Below, piece after piece: positions 55,490 through 64,000 of a DNA stretch of 64,000 nt (position 1 is its first letter; each line of letters starts with the position of its first letter). The notes below the pieces were generated by a model. The model made no database searches. It saw nothing but the letters and a program-made list of their open reading frames with translations, and was not told the origin of the DNA. The stretch comes from Dugong dugon (Eukaryota; Chordata; Mammalia; Sirenia; Dugongidae): NCBI GenBank assembly GCA_030035585.1, contig CM057462.1, positions 92,525,234-92,589,233 of the forward strand, written 5' to 3'. A program made the position numbers and the translations under genes.

Positions 55490-55990
55490 TATTAAACGTT
55501 TCTTGAACTTCTATCATATGCCAAGCTCTTGGGGGTGGGGGTGGGGGTGTTGCTGTGGGGACATGCAGAGGTGAATTAAGGCATGGTCCTAATCCCTGCC
55601 CTGAAGAGATTACAGTCTCCTGGGGAAGAGAAAGATTATTATAATGGAAGGAGAAACCCTGTTATAATGCAAGGAAAAAAATCCCCATTCTAAACACGGT
55701 ATTAGTGAAGTGCTATGAGAGCTGGAGAAAGTTACACAGGTTCCAATTTAGGTTTGCTCTTGAAGGATGAGCAGGAGTTCACCAGGCGGGGCGGAACAGT
55801 CCAGGAAGGATAGACAAGATGTATAATGGCAAAGAGACACAAAAGTGCAATGACACTCTGCTGGGTGCTCTTGGTTGTGGCTGGAATATTACATTTCAGG
55901 GAGTGGGGAGAGGTGGGTTAAGTAGTACAAGGCTGAGGTGTATCCTTGATGCTGCTGGGCTAAGACATTGGATTGCCTCTTTATAGTTTG
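55490..55990 (-). repeat. L2-like sequence
   Basis: The start 'cttgaacttctatcatatgcc', 'ggtcctaatccctgccctgaag', 'gattacagtctcctgggg', then 'ttaggtttgctcttgaagg', 'tcaccaggcgggg' fit the reversed L2 terminus and its usual neighbour. A G-rich block at 55531-55560 could form a quadruplex. Confidence 0.6.
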
Positions 55991-55994
55991 GTGT

Positions 55995-58295
55995 GGTCAT
56001 AGGTCTTTTTAAGGAAGGGAATGATATGGGCGGTTCTCATCTGGTGCTCGTGCATCTCTTCTCCCTGTGTTTTTGAGTTGGAATGCTGCCACTGAAGGGC
56101 CCCCACCCAAAACTCAGTGCCATGGAGTCAATTCCGACTCACAGGGCAGAGGAGGAGAAATCTGAAGGCATTCCTGGGGAGATGCAGATATCCTTTATTT
56201 TGGCTGGGATTAACAAAACAAATTAACCTGGGGTGTGAGGAGAAGCTCTTCAGATAAGAAATGGGCCTGGGGTTGCAGACAGTGATGCCAAATCTTCCCT
56301 GTCTTTACTTGACTGGGTCGTTTATTTTTATTTTTTTCACCTCTCTTTTAAAACTGTTTTATTTCTAGTAAAAAAGGGCCCCACCTTTTGGAATGCAGTA
56401 TGATTTTACTTCTGGTAAGAAGTGAAGAAAATTTAGCTTTTGGATTTTTCTGTGCTTGATAAAGGGCATAGTATGTCAATGCAGGTTACAAAACTCTATC
56501 TCCAGCACGATTTTCAAAATATATACGCACATAAAAAGATGGAGAAAATATACCCCAAATTGCCCTTTGGGTATGGGATTTTCTTCTATGTTTTCCACTT
56601 TTCTTTTTTCAGGGAGCAAATAAAAACTTAAATATTTTAAACGAAAGTTCCCAGTGTAATGTCTGTTCAACCTCAGGGAAAAACAAAAACAAAAACAATT
56701 TCTTGTGGGGAGAAGGAGTTATAGAATTAGGGGCAGATCGTGTGTTTTGGGAAGAGTCTGGCTTCTCTCTTGTCGATATCTCTCGCTGGGATATTGGTAA
56801 AGATTCTGATTGTTCTTTCATTCTTCATTCAACATGTATTTATTGAGCAACTACTCAGCAACCAGGCGCACCTTTTTGGGCAGGCTTATTTCGGACTGGT
56901 GGCCAATCCCTGGCCTGTCCCACCTCCTCCCTTGGAGATCTTAGCTGGGCTCAGTGTGGCCACAACACCCTGTGGTTCTGTCATCACCTCTCTTGCTGAG
57001 AGGCTGCTCCAGAGCCCTGCATAAACAAACTGTCCAGGCTGTTTGGAAAAGAGCTGGGGAAAGACAATAATAAACCCAGGAGGATGGCATGACCAAGGTG
57101 GTTCACGCTGACAGTTTTTAATGGCTTTTCACACACCATGAGCACTTTATTGTTTATGCTTCAAGAAGCTGCCCTTACACGGCTGCCTGTAAGTGCCAGC
57201 CTCTCCAGGGGAGCCTTCCCTAACGCTGCAGGCTCAAGTTCAAGGGAAGGCTCTGGTGGTTTCTTCTGAGAACAGACATAAATATCAGAGGCCTCTGTGC
57301 CTATGTCAGGGGCTGTGGTTTAGGTGTACAGAAGAGAGGGCTAAGTTCTAACTAAAAGCTGTACTAGGTATTTTGAAAAACCTATTTAAGATTAAAGAAT
57401 AATTAGCCTTCACAAGCTCTCACTTTCTCCTTTTCTGCGTGAGACGAGTAACTAGAACCCTGAAATGAACCTGAGTGTTTAGGAGGGTGAAGCACAGAGG
57501 GAAATGTGTTATTAGAAACAGCCTTTTTAGTTGTGACAGATTATGTGTGAAATTTTGTGGACAGACCCAGAAGGCTGTGATGACTTCAAGAATGTTCAAG
57601 TGTGGCCGAGCTAGGAAGGCAGAGGGAAGGAGAAGCCTGCCATGCCTAGTTGATTGTGTAGCTTAGCCTCCTAGGGGGAGGGTAGGTGGGAGGACAGACC
57701 GAGGAGCACGCTCCAGGCTGCTGCTGAGTGCGGGCTTCTCCACTCCAGCATCCTGGCTCATGGCAGAGGTCAGAATCCCTTTAAGGTGAGAGAATGAGAG
57801 AGAGAGAGAGAAAGCAAGCTAGCAAGCAGTTAGGCAAACCTGAGAATCTGTAACTATGGTGGAAGTTGAGGTAGTAAGACAGTCCAAATCCCTAAAGCCT
57901 TTTCATAGTTGAATCCTGGCCTTATCTTTCTTGATTATTGTATTAGCTTGTCCAGCCACCAAACGTTTCATGCATACTTGACCCTCAGATCCCTCCTTCT
58001 CTGCCTGGCAAGCTCCAAATCCTCCTTGAAGGATGAGTGCAGAAGTGATCCGTGAAACCTGAGCCATTTTTAAATGGGTTTTAATCTGCCCCCTTTTCTC
58101 TTCATCCCTGCCCCAGCCCTCCCCTAGGCAGAATCAATCATTCTTCCATGCCAGTTGGCTCATGAGCATTGCCAGAATTGACAGTCACAACATGGGAGAG
58201 CAGATGGGGTCTGAGAGCCTCTTGAGGAAATTGGCACAGGATCACATGAGATAATATGTGCAGAAGGTATTTGCAAAGAGCAAAGCACTGTACCA
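55995..58295. other. mostly unassigned sequence
   Basis: No gene. A SINE tail scrap lies at 56114-56148 (cagtgccatggagtcaattccg, minus). A short GA microsatellite is at 57796-57811. The remainder is unrecognised. Confidence 0.4.
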
Positions 58296-58299
58296 GTGT

Positions 58300-58555
58300 G
58301 GCCATAACTACACTTTACTGAATACATCGTGCTCAGCATTAACTCACTAAAATCTCACGACGATTGCTTGAAGCTAGGTAATGGTCATCTTCCTTTTAAA
58401 GATGAGGAAGCTGAGTCTCAGGCAGGTAAGGAAGCAGTCTGCCCAAGGTCACGTAAATAGTAAGTGGCTAAGTTTAGCCACTTAATTTCCAAGCTGGGTT
58501 TGGAATTTAAACGCAGTTCTGACTCTGCAGTCTTAGCTCACTGCACCATATTGCC
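58300..58555 (-). repeat. MIR, minus orientation, long
   Basis: Reversed MIR: 'cattaactcactaaaatctcacg', 'taaagatgaggaagctgag', 'ctgcccaaggtcacgtaaatag', 'ctgcagtcttagctcactgcacc'. Confidence 0.75.
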
Positions 58556-58559
58556 AGGC

Positions 58560-58990
58560 CTGTGGGGAACACAGACATGAAGGAGACATGGGCCTTGCCT
58601 TCAAAGCTTCCAGTCTCAGGAGGTGAAGTAAGGCTGTCACAGCCAGCTGTGTAAAGTGTAGGGTGGGATAAGGTTTATAGGAAGGGTGCACATAACAAGT
58701 GTTTGGAGAGCTGAGCTATTCCCCAGGGAGTTAAAGAGGCTTTGTGGGGAGGAGTCACTTCACCTGCACCTTCGGGGTAGGGTTTTCATAGCAGTGTTAG
58801 AAAATAGGGAATAGGAAACACTTTTGATTGTCACAGTGATTGGCAGGGGATGAATTGTAAAGGGATGTGGTATTACTAGTATTTGGCATCCCTGGATAAA
58901 TATGCTAAACATCTTGCAATGTGTGGGTCGTAAGGGCTTTGGAACCTGCCTTCAAACCCTGCTGAGAAGTTGCATTTCTAAAAGTGCCCA
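58560..58990. other. unassigned sequence
   Basis: No gene. Parts resemble old L2-associated sequence (58575-58630, acatgaaggagacatgggcc) but not firmly. Confidence 0.35.
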
Positions 58991-58997
58991 GGAAGTT

Positions 58998-59088
58998 ATA
59001 CATAAAAATCACCTGAGGCTCTTCTTAAACGTAGATTCTGATTCAGTATGTCTGGGGTGGAAATGCAAATTCTCAGCAGGGGTTTGAA
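58998..59088 (+). repeat. MER5A-like DNA transposon fragment
   Basis: The blocks aaaaatcacctgaggctc, attctgattcagtatgtctgg and ggtggaaatgcaaattctcag match the interior of the MER5A type of hAT transposon. Inactive. Confidence 0.6.
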
Positions 59089-59094
59089 CTGGAA

Positions 59095-60055
59095 CAAACT
59101 GATTCCAAGTCCTGGGGTCAGTCCAGCCCAAGAAAGAATTGTCCTACCCTAAAAGCCAATATCTGCTATTAAGAAACTGTGGACTCTCACTCTTAAGAAT
59201 ACATGTGCAGACTTCCCTACAGGCCACCCCTAGTGTCCTTCTGGGGGGCCTGGTTTTGTTCTTGGCACCTACCTCCCCTGACCAGACAATCTAGAATGTT
59301 CTAGTTGCTCTATCCTCAATCCACATTTAGCCTCCAGAAACTGTTTATGCTGCTTCCAAAGTATATCACTGAAAATAAAGATTCCTGCCCTATTTTTCAT
59401 CCTCTAATCCTTAACATCCAGTATCCTCTGCAGCTGAGGCCACTTAAAGGAAAAGCCTGCCCTTGTGGGTTTTCATAACCTTCCTCGTAGCAGGAACAAT
59501 AACTGCAAAATGATCTGTGTGATCTGGCTACCATTGTGATAGGGAAGAGGCAAAAAAGAGCATTAATCAGACCAGGGGCTTCTCAAGACAGGCTCACCAA
59601 GGTGGAAAACCAACTGGCATATAACTGTGGAGAAAGTTTGAAAGGAGTAGGAGATTGGGGGTGGGCAGTAGGGGTTGAGGAAAAGCCTAATAACATGGTA
59701 ATAGGAGATAACAGAGTACAAAACCCCATTGAAGCCCGGAATAAAAGAGCCCAGTGCTTCGCAAATACAGGATTGAATGAGTTTCGTGTTTAATGTAAAT
59801 ACACCTGCCATTTGTTCTCTGAAGCATTGGTTACAGGTTTTGAGATAAAATAGAGTTTTGAACACTGTGCCAGTGTAATTTGCCATTGCCCGTGCACAGA
59901 CTGTACACTTTGTTCCCAAGCAGTCCCAAGAGGTAAAATATTGGCCAGCTCGAAGTTCTCACCTCCTGACTCTTCCTTCTGCCAACTCTGTTTCCATCTG
60001 CCCCTCATCTCAGACCTCTTGGCTAGAAGCACAGAGCAGAGGGAAGGAAGACACT
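59095..60055. other. unassigned unique sequence
   Basis: The frames at 59536-59793 (plus) and 59563-59919 (minus) overlap in opposite directions and neither resembles a known protein. Confidence 0.4.
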
Positions 60056-60059
60056 AAGC

Positions 60060-60870
60060 TAGGAGTAATATGTGCCCATATTGCTAAACTAGGTCATTTT
60101 TCTCTCCTGTTTCAAAGCTTCCCACTGCATTAAGGATAAAGACCAAAACCTTCTCCCTGTCCTGCAGAGACCCTGCCTGCTCTCTGCCTCAAGTCCACCA
60201 TTCTCTCCTCAGTTGCTCAACTGCAGCCACCCAGGCCTGCTTTCAGTTCCTAGACTCTTACTCTGCTCTGTCCAACCTCAGGGCCTTTGCTGCTCCTCTT
60301 CCCAAAAGTGTCCTTCTCTTCCTGCCTCCTTCACCCTTCAATTCCTCTTTCTCTAACCAGGTGCTGTTGCGTCAATTCTGACTTGTGGCAACCCCATGTG
60401 TGTCAGAGTAGAACTGTGCTCCATGAGGTTTTCAGTGGCTGATTTTTCAGAAGTAGATCACCAGGCCTTTCTTCTGGGGTGCCTCTGGGTAGAATCGAAC
60501 ATTCAATCTTTGGATTAGCAGCCAAGTGCATTAACTGTTTGCACCGCCCAGGGACTTCCCACTTTCTATATATCTGCATTGTATATAACTTCTTTAGGGG
60601 AGCTTTTCTGGAATGCACGCCCACACCAGAAAAGATTGGGTCCCCTCTCATACTTGGTCACGGTGCCCTGTACTTTTCCTTCCTGGGTCTTGTCCCAGTC
60701 TATAATTATATATCTGTGTATATGTCTTGATTAATGTCTCCCTCTTCCACTAGAATGTGAGTTCCGTAAGGGTATGTCTGCTTGGCTCTCCATGGTACTT
60801 CTGGCACCCAGCACAAGCCTGACATGGTAGGTAGTCAGTATTTGTTTAATAAATGAAAGATTGAATGTAT
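60060..60870 (+). repeat. L2 3' region, split by an AfroSINE
   Basis: The parts 60060-60350 (cattaaggataaagaccaaaacc, tgccctgcagagacc-like, ctcagggcctttgctgctcc) and 60740-60870 (agaatgtgagttccgtaaggg, gcacccagcacaagcctg, gtttaataaatgaaag) are one L2 end, interrupted by the SINE at 60355. Confidence 0.75.
60355..60556 (-). repeat. AfroSINE (type C) inside an L2
   Basis: It runs from accaggtgctgttgcgtc through aagtagatcaccaggcc to caccgcccagggac. Complete. Confidence 0.92.
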
Positions 60871-61035
60871 TATGGATACATTAGAAAATACAAATAAGCA
60901 AAAAGGAGGAAAAAAATATAAAAAGAAGTTGTAATCTTATTACACTTTCAATTTTTTGGTATGTAACTTTTCTAATTTTTTTCCCTCTTCTAAAAAACAA
61001 TGTTATAATTTTTTCACTTAATAATATTGTAAACA

Positions 61036-61242
61036 AGAAGCCCTAGTGGCACAGTGGTTAAATACTTGGTTGCTAACCAAAAGGTCAGCGGTTCAAACCT
61101 ACCAGCTGCTCTATGGGAGAAAGATGTGACAGTCTGCTTCTGTCTGTAAAGATTACAGCCTTGGAAGCCCAATGGGACAGTTCTACTCTGTTCTATTGGG
61201 TTACTATGAGTCAGAATCAACTGGATGGCAATGAGTATTTTT
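61036..61242 (+). repeat. AfroSINE with 13-bp duplication
   Basis: It runs from gaagccctagtggcacagtgg to atggcaatgagtattttt. The flanks aatattgtaaaca (61023-61035) and aatattgtgaaca (61243-61255) match at 12 of 13. Confidence 0.94.
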
Positions 61243-61315
61243 AATATTGTGAACAGGAATAAATAGCTATTAAATTTTTAAATTTATCATCATTTTATTT
61301 AACTAATCCCTTATT

Positions 61316-61437
61316 GTCTACGGCCATACCACCCTGAACGTGCGCAGTCTCATCTGATCTTGAAAGCTAAGCCGGGTTGGGCCTGGTTAGTACTTGGATG
61401 GAAGACTGCCTGGGAATACCAAGTGCTATAGGCTTTT
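61316..61437 (+). pseudogene. full-length 5S rRNA-derived sequence
   Basis: It starts gtctacggccataccaccc and ends ataggctttt, 121 bases plus one T, the length of a complete 5S rRNA with its T4 stop. Against my memory of mammalian 5S it differs at about fourteen sites, most C-to-T or G-to-A. The internal promoter is mostly kept: agctaagc (box A region) and ggttagtacttggatgg toward box C. It is not a normal gene copy: it lies within one target-site duplication together with the SINE that follows directly. Confidence 0.93.
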
Positions 61438-61541
61438 AGAGCCCTGGTGGTACAGTGGTTAAGAACTTGGGTGCTAACCAGAAGGTCAGCAGTTCTCTAC
61501 GAGTCGGAATCGACTTGACAGCGACTGGTTTGGTTTTTAAA
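61438..61541 (+). repeat. AfroSINE part of the chimera, internally deleted
   Basis: It starts at the SINE head agagccctggtggtacagtgg, reaches ggtcagcagttc in the B-box area, then jumps to tctacgagtcggaatcgac, losing about 60 bases, and ends gcgactggtttggttttt. The deletion lies between two gcagttc words present in intact copies. Confidence 0.9.
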
Positions 61542-61604
61542 CCCTTATTGGATATTTTGATTGTTTTTGATCTGTGTTGTGCTAAGCATCCTTATATAAA
61601 CATC

Positions 61605-62018
61605 TGTCTTAGTTACCTAGTGCTGCTATAACAGAAATACCGCAAGTGGGTGACTTTAACAAACAGAAATTTATTTTCTGACAATTTAAGAGGCTAGAAG
61701 TCCCAATTCAGGGCACTGGCTCTATGGGAAGGCTTTCTGTCTGTTGACTCTGTGGGAAGGTCCTTGTCTCTTTTCAGCTTCTGTTCCTTGGTTCCTTGGC
61801 AGTCTTTATGTGGCCTGGCATGGATCTTCCCCCATCTCTGCTTGCTTGCTGGCTCAGTCTGCTCTTTTATATTTCAAAGGAGATTGATTTAAAACACATC
61901 CTACGCTGATATGGCCTCATTAATAACAAAGAAAACTCATTCCCAAATGGGATTATAACCATAGGTATAGGGGTTACGATTTACCTGTGGTTAGGGGGAC
62001 ACAATTCAATCCATGACA
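61605..62018 (-). mobile_element. MaLR-like solo LTR with 5-bp duplication
   Basis: On the plus strand it runs TGTCTTAGTTACC to AATCCATGACA, i.e. TG...CA borders. The flanks acatc at 61600-61604 and 62019-62023 are identical, the 5-bp size expected for ERVL/MaLR integration. A reversed TATA box (tttatatttcaaagg region, about 61866) matches the other LTR copies here. Confidence 0.88.
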
Positions 62019-62234
62019 ACATCCTTGAGCAATTACCAGATGGTTTCCTCAGGATAAATCCCTAGGCAAAGAATATCTGGGTCAAAGGGTATGTCCATTT
62101 TAAGCTATCAGTGATGCCAAATTACTCCCCAGGAAGGTTGTAATAGATGACACTGTCACCCAGCAGTATATGGAGCTTACATCTTTTGTTGAGTCTTTGA
62201 TTTGAAGATTATATTTTCTGAACTTAAATCTGGG

Positions 62235-62620
62235 TGTATGGTCTATTGCATCATGAAAAAATGATGCAAAATTATAAAAAATGGTATCATGTTTACATAT
62301 ACAATTAAAGTGTTATCAAAAAGGAGTATATGATGTGAAATCAGGACTGACTGCTCAGGAAAATGGAGACAGATGGCACTCTAGGCCATGTCTGGAGAGC
62401 CCTGGCCACAGGAAATGGCTGTGGCTGGTGGAGGGGCAGGCAGTGAGACTGTTGAAGAGTTGCCACCTGCGCCTGGTGGAAGCAAACTTTGTTGTGGGGA
62501 AAGCTGTAGTGGTGGCATTGTGGCAGGACCTTTGCTGGCTCAGTGATGTGGGCAAGCAAGATGGCTGCTATGGGGATTACCTGCAAGCTTCAAGGGCTGA
62601 TGGGGTGATGACTAAGAGTG
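62235..62620. other. unassigned sequence with a 145-codon frame
   Basis: The frame 62281-62718 resembles no protein I know, and its last part is a translated SINE fragment. It is GC-rich compared with its flanks and may be an unnamed repeat. Confidence 0.4.
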
Positions 62621-62627
62621 GGGAAAA

Positions 62628-62683
62628 CCAAACCAAACCAGTTGCTATCGACTCAATTCCGACTCATGGCAACCCCTTGTGTG
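62628..62683 (-). repeat. AfroSINE 3' fragment
   Basis: The reversed tail accaaaccagttgctatcgac, tcaattccgactcatggcaacc is present. The rest of the SINE is missing. Confidence 0.8.
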
Positions 62684-62847
62684 GGTGGGCAGAGAATCCC
62701 TTAGTGCTGCTTTACTAGCCTAGTGCTGGGGCAGGGAGAAGGAGAAAGCAGGACCCAAGAGAGGGCTATTGTTCTAAAATCAGAAATCACCAACACCATC
62801 CATCTCTTGAACTCTTGTTTGGTCCTCCCCCTTGTGGCTGACCTTAA

Positions 62848-63060
62848 AGGTCCCTGGGTGGTGCAACTGGTTTGTGCTCGGTTGCTAATCAAAAGGTTGG
62901 CAGTTCTAACCCCTCAGAAGTCCCACAAAATAAAGGCCTGGCAATCTGCTTTCATGTAAAGATTACAGCCAAGAAAACCCTATGGAGGTCAGTTCTATTC
63001 TGTAACACATGGGGTCACCATGAGTCGGAATTGACTTGACAGCAATAGGGTTTTTTTTTT
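62848..63060 (+). repeat. AfroSINE
   Basis: It runs from aggtccctgggtggtgcaac through gtaaagattacagccaag to cagcaataggg plus a T-rich tail. The B-box region is shortened. Confidence 0.9.
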
Positions 63061-63254
63061 GTTTTTTTGGTGGCTTTCCTTGTTGTTAACCCTGATGTGG
63101 GTGCCTTTGTCTTGTGGTAACTAAAGCTAGACCCAGGTTGGATCTGGGTGGCTGGAACAGGAAGAAGTTTTAGGAATTTATGTTAGAGATTCACCATTTT
63201 GTACTTTCTGCTGAAGGGTCCCTCCGTGAGTCAGGATAGCTGAAGGCTAACCGT

Positions 63255-63455
63255 ATTTCAACAATCCCCACCACACACTGAATGCTCAGTAAGAGCAGAC
63301 ACAGTAGGCTACATGCACCTCACACCTATCCAATGAAGTAGTCAGCACTATTACTGCCAATTTACGGACTAAGTAGTTGAGACTTGGAGAACGTCAAAAC
63401 CAGAAGTTGAACGCAGGTTTGTCTGACTTCAGAGCCTGTACTTTTTTACCACTCA
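63255..63455 (-). repeat. MIR, minus orientation
   Basis: Reversed MIR blocks: 'actgaatgctcagtaagag', 'cctatccaatgaagtag', 'actattactgccaatttacgg', 'gaagttgaacgcaggtttgtctg', 'tttttaccactca'. Confidence 0.7.
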
Positions 63456-63459
63456 TTTT

Positions 63460-64000
63460 GAAGAATCTCAGTAGGTTCTTAAGAACAAGGCACGCTACTC
63501 TCTAGAGCATTTGTGACCCAACAGTATGAATTGAAACAAGGCAAGCTCTGTGCTCCCGTTTGGGGAAAGTTAATATTCACATGCTCTCGAGAATTTAGGA
63601 GCTTGGTAAAAACTTACTATTAAACATGGATTTTCTTCAATTCCTTTTGTTTAGAGATTTTCTTGTGAAACACTCTATGTACTGTGCCTCTCTCTGAGAC
63701 TTCAGTGGTGCCAGAGACCGTTAGAGAGTTTGTGTAAATACAGAGAGGGCCAAATGCTGCCCACACAAGATGTGCAGCGTGAGGCTGAGTGTGTGTGATT
63801 GTGCAACAGTTCCATGGCCAGCCCAGGGCTCCCCATGCAGTGTCCCACGACCTCATTCTGGTCCGCAGGTTTGCGGACCGAAGATCCTGTCAGAGTTCAA
63901 GTTGGTTTTGTTCTATAGGTAACTTGGACTCTATCCAGGCATGAAACAAAGACAGGCACGAGGGTATACCTTTAACAGTTCATCCTAAAGATGCTACATT
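63460..64000. other. unassigned sequence with a perfect hairpin
   Basis: No gene. Positions 63860-63879 form an 8-bp perfect stem (ggtccgca with tgcggacc) around a ggtt loop. Confidence 0.45.

Larger units (their letters stand above)
61308..61550 (+). mobile_element. 5S rRNA-AfroSINE chimeric retroposon
   Basis: 5S sequence (61316-61437) is followed without spacer by an AfroSINE (61438-61541). The 9-bp flanks cccttattg at 61308-61316 and 61542-61550 are identical, and none separates the two parts, so one insertion event carried both. The host L1-like sequence is continuous across the duplication. Template switching from SINE RNA to 5S RNA during reverse transcription is the simplest route; a multicopy dimeric SINE is the alternative. 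Confidence 0.85.
60880..62230. repeat. old L1-like 3' UTR with three younger insertions
   Basis: The host sequence is collinear once the inserts are removed: 'gtaatcttattacactttc', 'ttcacttaataatattgt', 'ttatttaactaatcccttattg', 'gatattttgattgtttttg', 'aacatccttgagcaattacc', 'ggataaatccctaggc', 'gggtcaaagggtatgtcc'. Inserted are a SINE (61036), a 5S-SINE chimera (61316) and an LTR (61605). Confidence 0.7.

Noticed and set aside
61316-61437. Functional 5S rRNA gene
   Set aside because: About fourteen differences from the mammalian sequence and a position inside a retroposed chimera point to a pseudogene copy, although the stop and much of the internal promoter remain.
62281-62718. 145-codon frame as a possible gene
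   Set aside because: Its last part is a reversed AfroSINE tail, and the rest resembles no protein I know.

Overview
The window reads as repeat-dense, gene-poor mammalian nuclear DNA from an afrotherian, most likely an elephant or another paenungulate. The basis is about thirty copies of one tRNA-headed SINE (AfroSINE type; head ggagccctggtgg, B box ggttcgaatcc, tail with tatgagtcggaatcgactc). Several RTE-type LINE copies share the SINE's 3' end. The family names rest on recall and were not checked by search. No protein-coding exon, tRNA gene or CRISPR array can be supported. Nearly all long open frames lie in SINEs, microsatellites or old repeats. The only recognisable protein relics are the endonuclease and reverse transcriptase of a dead RTE.

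Layout. 1-8 kb: mostly unique sequence with old L2 and MIR pieces, one AfroSINE whose 3' half is inverted, and a 66-bp alternating purine-pyrimidine run. 8.3-9.9 kb: a three-level nest in which a MIR is split by an RTE, itself split by a MaLR-like solo LTR. 10-24 kb: AfroSINEs, MIR and L2, and two copies of a roughly 0.5-kb L1-like 3' tail. 24.4-24.7 kb: an RTE copy with its 5' part inverted. 25.7-36.4 kb: L1-like tails, three consecutive minus-strand AfroSINEs, and a second MaLR-like LTR. 36.46-39.71 kb: a full-length RTE bounded by an exact 11-bp target-site duplication. 40-46 kb: a SINE cluster with one SINE inside another and a nearly identical local SINE pair, plus a 240-bp purine tract. 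46-60 kb: old L1, L2 and MIR, stacked SINEs, and at 52.9-53.3 kb a 399-bp RTE that keeps both termini but has lost about 2.8 kb of interior. 60-64 kb: an old L1-like 3' region holding three later insertions, one of them a chimera of full-length 5S rRNA sequence joined to an AfroSINE.

How the parts work together: RTE elements very probably supplied the enzymes that moved the AfroSINEs, since both carry the same 3' terminal sequence. The oddities here (a 5S-SINE fusion, twin-primed copies, a deleted RTE with both ends) are all plausible by-products of that machinery. The strongest candidate for something undescribed is the 5S-AfroSINE chimera at 61308-61550, where one target-site duplication encloses both parts. 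Family names, subtypes and LTR class are inferences; coordinates, duplications and alignments were read by eye.
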